A stretch of DNA of 13,717 nt from Clostridia bacterium (GCA_021153265.1 JAGKTU010000059.1:1-13717), one strand, 5' to 3'; shown: positions 5,644 through 13,165, counted from the first letter of the stretch. Program-made: numbers and translations. The notes: generated by a model from the sequence alone, not told the origin.

Positions 5644-6807
5644 ATGAAGCTTACATTTAAGGACTTGCTGAAGATCGGCACCGGTATTTTTCTGGTGTAT
5701 CTGGCGATCAACCATTGGAGCGATGCGCTGCGCATCGCGCTGGCTGTGGTGGGAGCAGCTTCTCCGCTGATCGTTGGCTGTATCATCGCGTATTTGGTGA
5801 ACATCATCATGGCGAGTTATGAAAAGCTGTATTTCTCAAACAGCAAAAACGTCTACCTGATCAAAAGCCGCCGCCCGATGTGTATGCTGTTGGCATTTTT
5901 GAGCTTGATTGCTGTGGTGACACTGGTGATTTGGCTGGTTGTGCCCCAGCTGGTATCCGCTGTGGGTGTCATTGTTGCCGGAATACCCGGGTTCATCGAA
6001 GGCGTTCTGGAACAGGTAAAAGCATGGAACATTCTGCCTGAGGATATTCTCGCCTATCTGGAAAGCATCGACTGGCAGTCCCAGATCAGCCAGATCGTCA
6101 AGATTGTTGGCAGTGGCATCGGCAGTGTGGTGGAAATCCTCATCACTGCCGTAAGTTCGGTCTTTGACTGGATCGTGACGGCGCTGATCAGCATGATCTT
6201 CTCCATCTATGTGCTTGCAAGCAAGGAGAAACTGGCGGATCAGTTCCATCGTGTATGCCGCAGATATCTGTCTGAGAAAACCATCGGCAAGATGGATTAT
6301 GTTTTCGGTGTGATCAACGACTGCTTCCACCGTTACATTGTCGGACAGTGTGTGGAGGCCGTGATTCTCGGTGTGCTTTGCGGTGTGGGTATGGCGATCC
6401 TAAAGCTGCCTTATGCCATGATGGTTGGCACACTGGTGGCTTTTACGGCTCTGATCCCCATTGCCGGTGCTTACATCGGTGCGGCTGTGGGCGCGTTTAT
6501 GATCCTGACGGTCGATCCTTTTAAGGCCCTCGTGTTCCTGATCTTCCTGATCGTCCTGCAGCAGCTGGAGGGTAATTTGATCTATCCCAGAGTGGTGGGA
6601 TCTTCCATGGGCCTGCCCGGCATCTGGGTGCTGGCAGCAGTGACCATTGGCGGCGGCATTATGGGCATCGCCGGTATGCTGCTGGGCGTGCCGCTGGCAG
6701 CAGCGGCTTACCGATTCCTTCGGGATGACGTATGCGCTAAGGAGGAGACTGCTTCGGCGGAAGAGATTCCTGCGGAAAATGAACCGAAATCTGGAGATAA
6801 CAGCTAA
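5644..6807 (+). CDS. AI-2E/PerM-family membrane transporter
   Basis: A 387-residue polytopic membrane protein of the AI-2E transporter family (PF01594; YdiK/PerM/TqsA relatives). Two N-terminal hydrophobic helices are followed by a third pair, an amphipathic middle region (about 105-155), and a C-terminal cluster of helices with PYAMMVGTLVAFTALIPIAGAYIG, EGNLIYPRVVGSSMGLPGIWVL and GGGIMGIAGMLLGVPLAA, the family's most conserved stretch. The tail is acidic and hydrophilic. Some members export autoinducer-2 and others move ions; the name does not prove AI-2 transport. The ATG at 5644 is chosen over an in-frame TTG at 5620 because the start of transcription is predicted near 5617. The ribosome binding site is a G-run (5631-5636) that can pair with the CCCC next to the ATG. 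Single-gene unit. Confidence 0.88.
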   Translation: MKLTFKDLLKIGTGIFLVYLAINHWSDALRIALAVVGAASPLIVGCIIAYLVNIIMASYEKLYFSNSKNVYLIKSRRPMCMLLAFLSLIAVVTLVIWLVVPQLVSAVGVIVAGIPGFIEGVLEQVKAWNILPEDILAYLESIDWQSQISQIVKIVGSGIGSVVEILITAVSSVFDWIVTALISMIFSIYVLASKEKLADQFHRVCRRYLSEKTIGKMDYVFGVINDCFHRYIVGQCVEAVILGVLCGVGMAILKLPYAMMVGTLVAFTALIPIAGAYIGAAVGAFMILTVDPFKALVFLIFLIVLQQLEGNLIYPRVVGSSMGLPGIWVLAAVTIGGGIMGIAGMLLGVPLAAAAYRFLRDDVCAKEETASAEEIPAENEPKSGDNS

Positions 6808-6810
6808 AAT

Positions 6811-6842
6811 AAGACCGCTTCCCCTTTGGGAAGCGGTCTTTT
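6811..6842. terminator. Bidirectional terminator between the AI-2E-family gene and the pseudouridine synthase gene
   Basis: AAGACCGCTTCCC (6811-6823) pairs with GGGAAGCGGTCTT (6828-6840) around CTTT, 13 perfect pairs, with TTTT on the plus strand and TTTT on the minus strand just beyond. It overlaps the stop codon of the convergent minus-strand gene. Confidence 0.93.
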
Positions 6843-7806
6843 AAATCTTGGTTCCGGGGAAATACTCTTCTACGAAGTCCACCTTGTCTACACGGAAACT
6901 GCGGCCGTTGAGATAACTCAGGGATCCGGCATCGGTGGTGAAGTCAAAGGTCAGTTTGTAGGAGTAGAGTGCCTGATAGTTCCGGTCAAAGCGCTTATCC
7001 AGCTTGCCGTATTTACCGTCACCCAGCAGAGGGTGTCCTGCGTGGGCAAATTGTGCGCGGATCTGATGGGTTCTGCCTGTGATCAGTTCACATTCCACCA
7101 GAGTCAGGCCGTTTCGGCAGGCTAAAGTCTTGTAGTTGGTCTGGCAGGTTTTGGCACCGGGCTGAGGGGTGTCGGTGACGAAGACTCTGTTCTTTTTGGC
7201 ATCCTTGAAGAGGTAGCCTTTCAGACTTCCGTCCCTGGGCTTCGGAGCGCCTTCTACAATGGCCAAATACCGCTTGTCCATCTCCCGGTCTTTGATCTTC
7301 TGGTTCAGCACACGGAGGGCTTCTGCGGTCTTGGCGGCGATGACGATACCGCCGGTGTTCCGGTCGATGCGGTTGCATAGCGCCGGGGTGAAGGCGTTTT
7401 CCTCTCTGGGTCGCCATTCCTTCTTTTGGTACAGGTATGACTGGATGTGGTCGATCAGGGTGCGGCCGTATTCCGCGCCGTCATGGGGGTGGACGGCCAG
7501 TCCGGGACGCTTGTCAACCAAAAGAATATGCTCGTCTTCGTAGACGATGGTGAGCTTCGGAACAGCTACCGTCAGGTAGGCATTATCCTCCCGTGGTTTG
7601 TCAAAAAATTCATCGTTGATATAAAGCTGCAGTACATCACCTGCATTCAGCCGGGTGTCTCGTTCAATGCGCTTGCCGTTACACTTGATTCGCTTGATGC
7701 GGATGTATTTCTGTGCAAGAGATGCAGGAAGCAGAGGTACAGCCTTTGCCAGGAACCGGTCAAGCCGCTGGCCTGCATCATTGGAGCCTATGGTAAATTC
7801 TTTCAT
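6841..7806 (-). CDS. RluA-family (RluC/RluD-like) pseudouridine synthase
   Basis: A 321-residue enzyme that isomerises specific uridines in RNA, usually 23S rRNA, to pseudouridine. The N-terminal 75 residues fit an S4 RNA-binding domain (QRLDRFLAKAVPLL, IRIKRIKCNGKRI, LNAGDVLQLYI). The catalytic domain carries NRIDRNTGG at 145-153, with Asp148 as the catalytic aspartate, and GRTHQIRAQFAHAGHPLLGD near the C-terminal third. The usual His of the HRLDR motif is Asn here. Its ATG shares one base with the TGA of hprK (TGATG), so it is translated by coupling from the hprK message and has only a weak ribosome binding site. It ends in a terminator shared with the AI-2E-family gene. The exact target uridine cannot be read from sequence. 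Confidence 0.92.
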   Translation of the reverse strand: MKEFTIGSNDAGQRLDRFLAKAVPLLPASLAQKYIRIKRIKCNGKRIERDTRLNAGDVLQLYINDEFFDKPREDNAYLTVAVPKLTIVYEDEHILLVDKRPGLAVHPHDGAEYGRTLIDHIQSYLYQKKEWRPREENAFTPALCNRIDRNTGGIVIAAKTAEALRVLNQKIKDREMDKRYLAIVEGAPKPRDGSLKGYLFKDAKKNRVFVTDTPQPGAKTCQTNYKTLACRNGLTLVECELITGRTHQIRAQFAHAGHPLLGDGKYGKLDKRFDRNYQALYSYKLTFDFTTDAGSLSYLNGRSFRVDKVDFVEEYFPGTKI

Positions 7807-8765
7807 CAGCCGTTACCCATCTGTTCATCGAAGTGGCGATTGATCTGCTCGGTGAATTCCAGAGCCGCATTGTAGCCCATGCGCCGCTGGCGGTTGTTCA
7901 TGGCAGCGACCTCCAGAATCATAGCCAGATTTCGGCCGGGGGTGATGGGAATGGTGTTCAGGGGAACATCCACACCAAGAATCTGTGTATACTGCTGCTC
8001 CAAACCCAACCGGTCATAGACATCGTGTGTATTCCACGGAACGATGTTCACCACCAGATTGATCTCGTTGTCCTGTTTGATGGCGCCGATGCCGAAGAGC
8101 TTTGCGATGTTGATGATACCGATGCCGCGCAGTTCGATATAATTGCGGATCAGTTCCGGTGCGGTGCCAATCAGCGTCTTGGGAGCCATGCGCTTGATCT
8201 CCACAGCGTCATCTGCAATGAGGCGGTGACCGCGCTTGACCAATTCGATGGCGGCTTCACTCTTACCGATGCCGCTGTCGCCGATGAGCAGAACACCTTC
8301 ACCGTAGATCTCCACCAAGACGCCGTGCCGGGTCAAACGGGGCGCCATGGCGGATTTCAGATATGTGGTGATGGTGGAAATCAGAACGCCGGTGGGAAGT
8401 TCGGAAACCAGCAGAGTTACATCATGCTTCTTGGCCATGGCGATACAGCCCTCACTGGGCAGTACGTTCCGACTGATCAACAGAGCAGGGAAGTGGTAGG
8501 AGAACAGACGGTCGAAGATCCGCTCCCGCTCGTCGGGCATGAACTTGTGCACATAGCTGATCTCGGCATTGCCCATGACCTGCAGTCGGGTGGGCTCAAA
8601 GTGATCATAGAATCCAGCCAGCTGCAGACCCGGGCGGCCTACGTCCTCTACAGTCAACTTGATGGACTCATAGTCAGAAGAGGCGTGGACGATCTGCAGA
8701 TTAAAGTCCTTGACAAGCGTGGAAAGGAGGACAGAATATGTATCAATCACGGTAGTACACCTCAT
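7806..8765 (-). CDS. hprK: HPr kinase/phosphorylase
   Basis: A 319-residue bifunctional regulator that phosphorylates and dephosphorylates Ser46 of HPr, the signal for CcpA-mediated carbon catabolite control in Firmicutes. Landmarks: H147 before LVEIYGEG, the Walker A motif GDSGIGKS at 162-169, LIADDAVEI at 182-190, ELRGIGIINI at 211-220 (family signature), and PITPGRNLAMILEVAAMN at 273-290. The N-terminal 130 residues match the family's substrate-like domain. The ATG at 8765 is chosen because the frame's earlier ATG (8813) lies at the promoter. This leaves a leader of only about 13 bases with no clear ribosome binding site, which is unusual. No ptsH lies in the window. The gene is first in a two-gene operon with the pseudouridine synthase. 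Confidence 0.96.
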   Translation of the reverse strand: MRCTTVIDTYSVLLSTLVKDFNLQIVHASSDYESIKLTVEDVGRPGLQLAGFYDHFEPTRLQVMGNAEISYVHKFMPDERERIFDRLFSYHFPALLISRNVLPSEGCIAMAKKHDVTLLVSELPTGVLISTITTYLKSAMAPRLTRHGVLVEIYGEGVLLIGDSGIGKSEAAIELVKRGHRLIADDAVEIKRMAPKTLIGTAPELIRNYIELRGIGIINIAKLFGIGAIKQDNEINLVVNIVPWNTHDVYDRLGLEQQYTQILGVDVPLNTIPITPGRNLAMILEVAAMNNRQRRMGYNAALEFTEQINRHFDEQMGNG

Positions 8766-8784
8766 TATTACAGTCTTTTGGAAT

Positions 8785-8813
8785 ATTATACCCGGGGTCG
8801 AGGGGAATATCAA
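8785..8813 (-). promoter_or_regulatory. hprK promoter
   Basis: On the minus strand TTGATA (8813-8808), a 17-base spacer and TATAAT (8790-8785). The predicted start is near 8778, only about 13 bases before the hprK ATG. The 39 bases between this promoter and the divergent rpmB promoter are A-rich and could act as UP elements. Confidence 0.85.
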
Positions 8814-8852
8814 CCTTAAAATAAAAAAACTAAAAAAATTACAAAAAAGTGC

Positions 8853-8881
8853 TTGCTTTTTTTGAAAAAGTCTGGTATCAT
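8853..8881 (+). promoter_or_regulatory. rpmB promoter
   Basis: TTGCTT (8853-8858), a 17-base spacer and TATCAT (8876-8881), with A-tracts upstream. The leader (about 8888-8938) contains a GCGCC/GGCGC hairpin at 8888-8904, possibly for feedback or stability; nothing further is recognised in it. Confidence 0.75.
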
Positions 8882-8938
8882 ATTCAAGCGCCTGTGAAGG
8901 GCGCAGTATGATTGATTTCCAGAAGGAGGTGCAATGAA

Positions 8939-9127
8939 ATGGCGAAGTGTGATTTTTGCGGCAAGGGCGTGACCTTTGGTATCAAGGTTTCCCACTCCCA
9001 CAGACGTTCCAACCGTGCATGGAAGCCCAACGTCAAGCGCGTCAAGGCTGTCGTTAACGGTACTCCCTGCCATGTGTACGCTTGTACCAGATGCCTCCGT
9101 TCCAATAAGGTCGAGCGTGCGGTCTAA
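8939..9127 (+). CDS. rpmB: 50S ribosomal protein L28
   Basis: A 62-residue L28 of the large ribosomal subunit. It has the typical MAKCDFCGKG start, the basic HSHRRSNRAWKPNVKRVKA centre and a CTRCLRSNKVERA end. Cys4/Cys7 and Cys49/Cys52 form the two CxxC pairs of the zinc-binding type of L28. The start is the ATG at 8939, with AAGGAGGT at 8923-8930; an ATG five bases earlier is out of frame. Single-gene unit divergent from hprK, ended by a UUCG-loop terminator. Confidence 0.97.
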   Translation: MAKCDFCGKGVTFGIKVSHSHRRSNRAWKPNVKRVKAVVNGTPCHVYACTRCLRSNKVERAV

Positions 9128-9141
9128 TCCCAAAGCGGCAT

Positions 9142-9170
9142 AAAGACAGATCTTCGGATCTGTCTTTTTT
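9142..9170 (+). terminator. rpmB terminator
   Basis: AAAGACAGATC (9142-9152), a TTCG tetraloop and GATCTGTCTTT (9157-9167), 11 perfect pairs followed by a T-run. The stem is also A-flanked, so it could work on the other strand. Confidence 0.95.
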
Positions 9171-9188
9171 GTTTGCGTACAAAAGTAG

Positions 9189-9214
9189 TCGGGCAGCGGT
9201 TGCTGCCCGATTTT
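9189..9214 (+). terminator. Second, tandem terminator-like hairpin after rpmB
   Basis: TCGGGCAGC (9189-9197), loop GGTT and GCTGCCCGA (9202-9210), 9 perfect pairs followed by TTTTCT. It lies 22 bases after the rpmB terminator. It could be a back-up terminator or the end of a short unrecognised transcript. Confidence 0.7.
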
Positions 9215-9385
9215 CTATGCGCTAGAGAAGGACGATCATTTGGGTAATGTCCAGCAGGAAAATAGTTGCAGAAAGCAGAAAAACGCAGCGGCGTTCTATT
9301 TACCGATATCTGTATCCTACCCGGAACAAGCTACGATGCAGTAATCCTATCACACTAAAAACTGGCATTAAAATCTAACCTTGTT
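9215..9385. other. Intergenic stretch with no recognisable gene
   Basis: Part of the 332-base gap between rpmB and the ECF S-component gene. Beyond the two hairpins at its left and the promoter at its right, I find no open frame with a ribosome binding site on either strand, no tRNA-like fold and no recognised riboswitch. It may be a decayed gene or contain a small RNA, but nothing supports either. Confidence 0.5.
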
Positions 9386-9411
9386 TTGACACTATAATTA
9401 TGGTCAGATGG

Positions 9412-9420
9412 TGCTATAAT
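9412..9420 (+). promoter_or_regulatory. Extended -10 promoter of the ECF S-component gene
   Basis: TGCTATAAT is a perfect TG-N-TATAAT extended -10 element, which can work without a good -35. A TTGACA at 9386-9391 is 23 bases away, too far for normal spacing. The predicted start is near 9427, leaving a leader of about 33 bases, so no riboswitch fits downstream of it. Confidence 0.65.
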
Positions 9421-9459
9421 GAGTGCAATTCTTCCCAATAATTGTAAGGAGGTATTCTA

Positions 9460-9999
9460 GTGAAAGAAAAAAGTAAATCTCAAAGAACAACCGTATGGCT
9501 CTGCACCACTGCCATGCTGATGGCGCTGAATGTGGCTATGAGTTCTTTTGGCGTTCCCGTACCGGGAGGCCATCTGTACATGAATGATATCGTCATTTGT
9601 ACGGCCTCCATCATACTCGATCCGCTGGCGGCTTTTATGGTCGGCGGTGTGGGCGCATTCCTTGGTGATCTGTTTTTTTACCCAACACCGATGTTTGTGT
9701 CCCTGGTGACTCATGGACTGCAGGCTGTTGTGATCTCCCTGTTTTCCAACCATGTCATGAAAAAGCACCCTGTGCTGTCTTCTGGTATCGGTGTAGCCAT
9801 CGGAGCAGTTATCATGGTCGTGGGGTATTCTCTTGGCAGAGCATTCCTGTACAGTACGCCGGAATATGCCATGATGAAGCTTCCGTATCAGATTTTGCAG
9901 GCTGTGGTTGGGGCAGTAGCCGGTATGTTCCTGTGTTGGAAATTCGGAATCTACAAGTTGTATCGTAAGACACTCGCAAAGCAGTCTACAACTCCGTAA
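9460..9999 (+). CDS. ECF transporter S component (substrate-binding membrane subunit)
   Basis: A 179-residue membrane protein with about 5-6 hydrophobic helices. The segment GGHLYMNDIVICTASIILDPLAAFMVGGVGAFLGDL (about 35-70), followed by the THGLQAVVISLF stretch, is the conserved core of ECF S components of the riboflavin/hydroxymethylpyrimidine-like group. S components bind a vitamin or precursor and dock on a shared EcfA-A'-T energising module, which is not in this window, so this is a solitary group II type. The substrate is not assignable: there is no riboswitch in the short leader and no biosynthetic gene beside it. The start is a GTG at 9460 with AAGGAGGT 6 bases upstream. It ends ahead of a bidirectional terminator shared with gpsA. 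Confidence 0.82.
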   Translation: MKEKSKSQRTTVWLCTTAMLMALNVAMSSFGVPVPGGHLYMNDIVICTASIILDPLAAFMVGGVGAFLGDLFFYPTPMFVSLVTHGLQAVVISLFSNHVMKKHPVLSSGIGVAIGAVIMVVGYSLGRAFLYSTPEYAMMKLPYQILQAVVGAVAGMFLCWKFGIYKLYRKTLAKQSTTP

Positions 10000-10081
10000 G
10001 GTGATGGATTTTTACAGAATCATCCGATTCCCTCTATAGAAAGACAGATTTTTCGGACGGTATTCTTTGACTGATCTATTA

Positions 10082-10116
10082 AAAAATGGCATCCACCAAA
10101 AGTGGATGCCATTTTT
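10082..10116. terminator. Bidirectional terminator between the ECF S-component gene and gpsA
   Basis: AAAAATGGCATCCAC (10082-10096) pairs with GTGGATGCCATTTTT (10102-10116) around CAAAA, 15 perfect pairs with A/T tracts on both ends, so it works in both directions for the convergent units. The 80 bases before it (10000-10081) hold nothing recognisable. Confidence 0.95.
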
Positions 10117-10125
10117 ATTATGTTA

Positions 10126-11124
10126 TTACAGCCAACCGGCGTCCTCAGATTCGGACTTGCGCTGGCGTACCAGCAGATTATGTACGGCGTCCCGAGCAGA
10201 AGCACCCTCGTAGAGAACTTCGTAGGCAGCACGGACGATGGGCATATCAATGCCCTGCTTTTGGCACAGATCCCAGGCGGATTTTGCGGCGTAGTAGCCC
10301 TCCACAACAGCGCCCACTTCCTTCATGGCTTCATCCACGGATTTGCCCTGGCCGATGAGGATACCGGCGCGGCGGTTCCGGGAGTGCATGGAGGTGCAGG
10401 TGACGATCAGGTCACCCACGCCGGACAGACCGGCAAAGGTATCCTTCTGCGCGCCCAGAGAAACACCCAGACGAGCCATTTCGGTCAGACCTCTGGTCAT
10501 CAGCATGGCCTTGGTGTTGTCGCCGCAACCCAAACCATCGGTGACACCGGCGCACAGGGCGATGACATTCTTCAGCGCAGCGCCCAGCTCAGCGCCCACA
10601 GGGTCGGGGCTGGTGTAGATACGGAAGGTGTCAGACATGAATGCGTCCTGAACAAATTCTGCCAGATCCTTATTCTCACAGGCGGCGAGGCAGCCGGTGG
10701 GAACATCCAGTGCGACCTCTTCGGCGTGGCTGGGGCCGGTGAGCACCACCACATTCCGCTTGGTTTCCTCTTCCACCACCTGACTCATACGCAGCAGAGT
10801 GCCGTTTTCGATGCCCTTGGTGACGGAGACCACCACGGCGTTCTCATCCAGATAGGGGGCGATACCCCGGCAAACGCTGCGGATAGGGAAGGAGGGGCTT
10901 GCCATGACCACCAGAGGGCAGCCGGTGACGCAGGAATAGTCGGGAGAGATCTTCATTCCCTCCGGCAAAACCGCACCGGGAAGCCGGGGGTTGCGTCGCG
11001 TGGTATTCATCTCCTCGATCAGCTCTTTTTCAAAGGTCCAGATGGTCACATCGTGACCGTTTTTGTGCAGACGGATTGCCAGAGCAGTACCCCAGGCGCC
11101 GCTGCCAACAACAGCGATTTTCAT
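10126..11124 (-). CDS. gpsA: Glycerol-3-phosphate dehydrogenase [NAD(P)+]
   Basis: A 332-residue cytosolic enzyme that reduces dihydroxyacetone phosphate to sn-glycerol-3-phosphate for phospholipids. The Rossmann motif GSGAWG is at 7-12, SVTKGIE at 100-106, LTGPSHAEEVA at 128-138, the catalytic lysine in ALKNVIALCAG is K185, and GVGDLIVTCTSMHSRNRRAG (235-254) is the C-terminal substrate site. Full length for the family. Its ATG overlaps the end of plsY by four bases (ATGA), so translation is coupled. It is the last gene of the der-plsY-gpsA operon and feeds its product directly to the neighbouring PlsY. Confidence 0.98.
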   Translation of the reverse strand: MKIAVVGSGAWGTALAIRLHKNGHDVTIWTFEKELIEEMNTTRRNPRLPGAVLPEGMKISPDYSCVTGCPLVVMASPSFPIRSVCRGIAPYLDENAVVVSVTKGIENGTLLRMSQVVEEETKRNVVVLTGPSHAEEVALDVPTGCLAACENKDLAEFVQDAFMSDTFRIYTSPDPVGAELGAALKNVIALCAGVTDGLGCGDNTKAMLMTRGLTEMARLGVSLGAQKDTFAGLSGVGDLIVTCTSMHSRNRRAGILIGQGKSVDEAMKEVGAVVEGYYAAKSAWDLCQKQGIDMPIVRAAYEVLYEGASARDAVHNLLVRQRKSESEDAGWL

Positions 11125-11744
11125 GATCTTGTTCCTTTCCCCAAGAGATTGGTTTTGGTTTCCTCGCCCCGGAAGAGGCGCATCAGATTGCCCCGGTGCA
11201 TAAATACGGTGAGCAGTCCCATAAAAATGCCGCCCAACATCACGAATACATTGTCATGATGGAAGATCACGAAGCCTACACCAAAGGTGGCGGCCGCGAG
11301 AATTGAGCCGAGGGATACGTACTGGGTCAGAAGATATGCTGTGAAGAACACAATGGCAATCAGAAGGCCGATGCGCCAGTCGATGACCCATGCGATGAAC
11401 CAGCCGCTGAGGATGCCTTTGCCGCCCTTAAAGCCCAGCAGGGCAGGGAAGTCGTGGCCCAGCATCACAAAGATGCCGCCCAAAGTGCGGCCTTCCAGCA
11501 CCATATCATGGGCTTCAAAGATCAGGCCGGCCATGAAACAAGCCAAAACCGCCTTGATCACATCAATGGCGATGACCATAGTAGAGCGGCTTGCACCGTA
11601 ATTGCGGATAAAATTGGTAAGACCTGCGTTGCCGCTGCCATGGGTGCGGACGTCGTCGTGCATCATGAAAGACACCAGCACGGCTCCGTTCAGATTACCC
11701 AGCAGATAGCAAGCAAGCGCTGTGATAATTGCGGGGAAGAGCAT
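11121..11744 (-). CDS. plsY: Acyl-phosphate:glycerol-3-phosphate acyltransferase
   Basis: A 207-residue membrane enzyme with about five transmembrane helices that acylates the sn-1 position of glycerol-3-phosphate using acyl-phosphate, the first committed step of phospholipid synthesis in Firmicutes. The three PlsY motifs are visible: GSGNAGLTN at 36-44, GHDFP to GFKGGKG at 96-110, and the C-terminal HRGNLMRLFRGEE with GKG near the end. The ATG at 11744 shares one base with the TGA of der (TGATG), and AAGGAGGA inside the end of der is its ribosome binding site. It is followed by gpsA, which makes its substrate. Confidence 0.97.
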   Translation of the reverse strand: MLFPAIITALACYLLGNLNGAVLVSFMMHDDVRTHGSGNAGLTNFIRNYGASRSTMVIAIDVIKAVLACFMAGLIFEAHDMVLEGRTLGGIFVMLGHDFPALLGFKGGKGILSGWFIAWVIDWRIGLLIAIVFFTAYLLTQYVSLGSILAAATFGVGFVIFHHDNVFVMLGGIFMGLLTVFMHRGNLMRLFRGEETKTNLLGKGTRS

Positions 11745-13078
11745 CAGTTGTCCTCCTTATCACCCTTTTGGCGGATGGTGATCCGAATGGGTGTACCCTG
11801 CAGACCGAAGACCTCCCGGATCTGATTTTCCAGATAGCGCTGATAGGAGAAGTGGAACAGCCGGGCATCGTTGCAGAAGATGACGAAGTGAGGGGGCTTG
11901 GTGCTTGCCTGGGTCATGTAGTAGATCTTTAGGCGGCGGCCCTTGTCCGTGGGCGGCTGCACCCGGGCGGTGGCGTCAGCCAGAACACTGTTCAGCGCAC
12001 CGGTGGTGATGCGGCTGGTGTTCTGGGCATGGACATCCTGGATCACCTGATAGAGTTTGTCTACTCGCTGACCGGTCAGGGCGGAGAGGAAAACAACAGG
12101 CGCGTAGGTCATGTAGCTTAAGCCATCCCGGATGGCGGCTTCCTTATCGCGCATGGTGTTGGTTTCTTTATCCTCGACAGCATCCCACTTGTTCACCACG
12201 ATGATGGCGGCCTTACCGGCCTCGTGGACCAGACCTGCGATCTTGGTGTCCTGCTCGGTAACGCCTTCATTGGCGTCGATGAGGATCAGACAGACATCTG
12301 CACGCTCAATGGCGCTGATGGAGCGCATGTTGGAGTACTTTTCGATGATGTCATCCACTTTGCTCTTGCGCCGCATACCGGCGGTATCGATGAAGCAATA
12401 CTTGCCGGTTTCATTTTCGAAGTAGGAGTCGATGGCGTCGCGGGTGGTGCCTGCTACATTGGAAACGATGACACGCTCCTCACCCAGGATCCGGTTCAGC
12501 AGGGAGGACTTACCCACATTGGGCTTGCCTACGATGGCAACGTTGATGATCTCGTCCTCATCTTCGCTGTTGTCTTCCTCGGGGATGTTCTCCAAAACCC
12601 AGTCCAGCAGGTCGCCGGTGCCATGACCGTGAACGGCGGAGGTCTCAAACAAATCACCGATGCCCAGAGAATAGAATTCGAACACATCGGGATTGACCGT
12701 GCCGATGGAGTCGCACTTATTCACAGCCAGAGCCACAGGCTTACGGGACTTGCGCAGCATGGTTGCCACATCCTGGTCGGCAGCGGTGACACCGGAGCGG
12801 ACATCCACCACCATGATGATGGCGTCGGCCAGTTCGATGCCGATCTCCGCCTGCCGGCGCATGAATTTGAGCATATCATTTTCGGTGCCGGGCTCGATGC
12901 CGCCGGTATCTACCAGAGAGAAGTGGCGGTTACACCACTCACAGTCGCCGTAGATCCGGTCGCGGGTGACACCGGGCGTGTCCTCGACGATGGAGGTGCG
13001 GTGGCCGGTGAGCTTATTGAACAACATGGATTTACCTACATTGGGGCGGCCGACGATGGCCACCAAAGGCTTTGCCAT
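11744..13078 (-). CDS. der: Ribosome assembly GTPase Der (EngA)
   Basis: A 444-residue essential GTPase needed for 50S subunit maturation. Two tandem G domains are clear. G domain 1: GRPNVGKS 10-17, DTPGVTRD 33-40, DTGG 57-60, NKCD 120-123. G domain 2: GKPNVGKS 184-191, NVAGTTRD 207-214, DTAG 231-234, NKWD near 295. An acidic linker (about 166-177) separates them, and a C-terminal KH-like domain (about 355-440) ends the protein. The start at 13078 has AAAGGAAG about 9 bases upstream and a promoter at 13116-13144. First gene of der-plsY-gpsA, an order common in Firmicutes. Confidence 0.98.
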   Translation of the reverse strand: MAKPLVAIVGRPNVGKSMLFNKLTGHRTSIVEDTPGVTRDRIYGDCEWCNRHFSLVDTGGIEPGTENDMLKFMRRQAEIGIELADAIIMVVDVRSGVTAADQDVATMLRKSRKPVALAVNKCDSIGTVNPDVFEFYSLGIGDLFETSAVHGHGTGDLLDWVLENIPEEDNSEDEDEIINVAIVGKPNVGKSSLLNRILGEERVIVSNVAGTTRDAIDSYFENETGKYCFIDTAGMRRKSKVDDIIEKYSNMRSISAIERADVCLILIDANEGVTEQDTKIAGLVHEAGKAAIIVVNKWDAVEDKETNTMRDKEAAIRDGLSYMTYAPVVFLSALTGQRVDKLYQVIQDVHAQNTSRITTGALNSVLADATARVQPPTDKGRRLKIYYMTQASTKPPHFVIFCNDARLFHFSYQRYLENQIREVFGLQGTPIRITIRQKGDKEDN

Positions 13079-13115
13079 GGGATCACTTCCTTTCGTAGGA
13101 AATATTCGTCAATCT

Positions 13116-13144
13116 ATTATGACACAGCTTGCTAAAAAAAGCAA
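13116..13144 (-). promoter_or_regulatory. der-plsY-gpsA promoter
   Basis: On the minus strand TTGCTT (13144-13139), a 17-base spacer and CATAAT (13121-13116). The -35 box and the T-run after it resemble those of the rpmB promoter. The predicted start is near 13109, a leader of about 30 bases. Confidence 0.72.
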
Positions 13145-13153
13145 TCAAAACTG

Positions 13154-13165
13154 TGTGATTTCACA
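13154..13165. promoter_or_regulatory. Palindrome TGTGATTTCACA upstream of the der promoter
   Basis: A 12-base near-perfect dyad, TGTGA-TT-TCACA, about 10 bases upstream of the der -35 box. Its half-sites resemble those of CRP/FNR-family regulators, but the 2-base gap is much shorter than the usual 6. It could be an operator or chance. Confidence 0.3.

Noticed and set aside
8723..8755. GGAAAGGAGG followed by an ATG on the plus strand inside hprK, looking like a gene start
   Set aside because: The frame stops after five codons and the sequence is explained by hprK codons on the other strand.
9386..9391. TTGACA as the -35 box for the TATAAT at 9415
   Set aside because: The spacer would be 23 bases; the TG-N-TATAAT extended -10 element explains the promoter better.
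10102..11259. 385-codon open frame on the plus strand opposite gpsA
   Set aside because: It is a shadow frame; gpsA on the other strand has all family motifs, and this frame starts inside the terminator.
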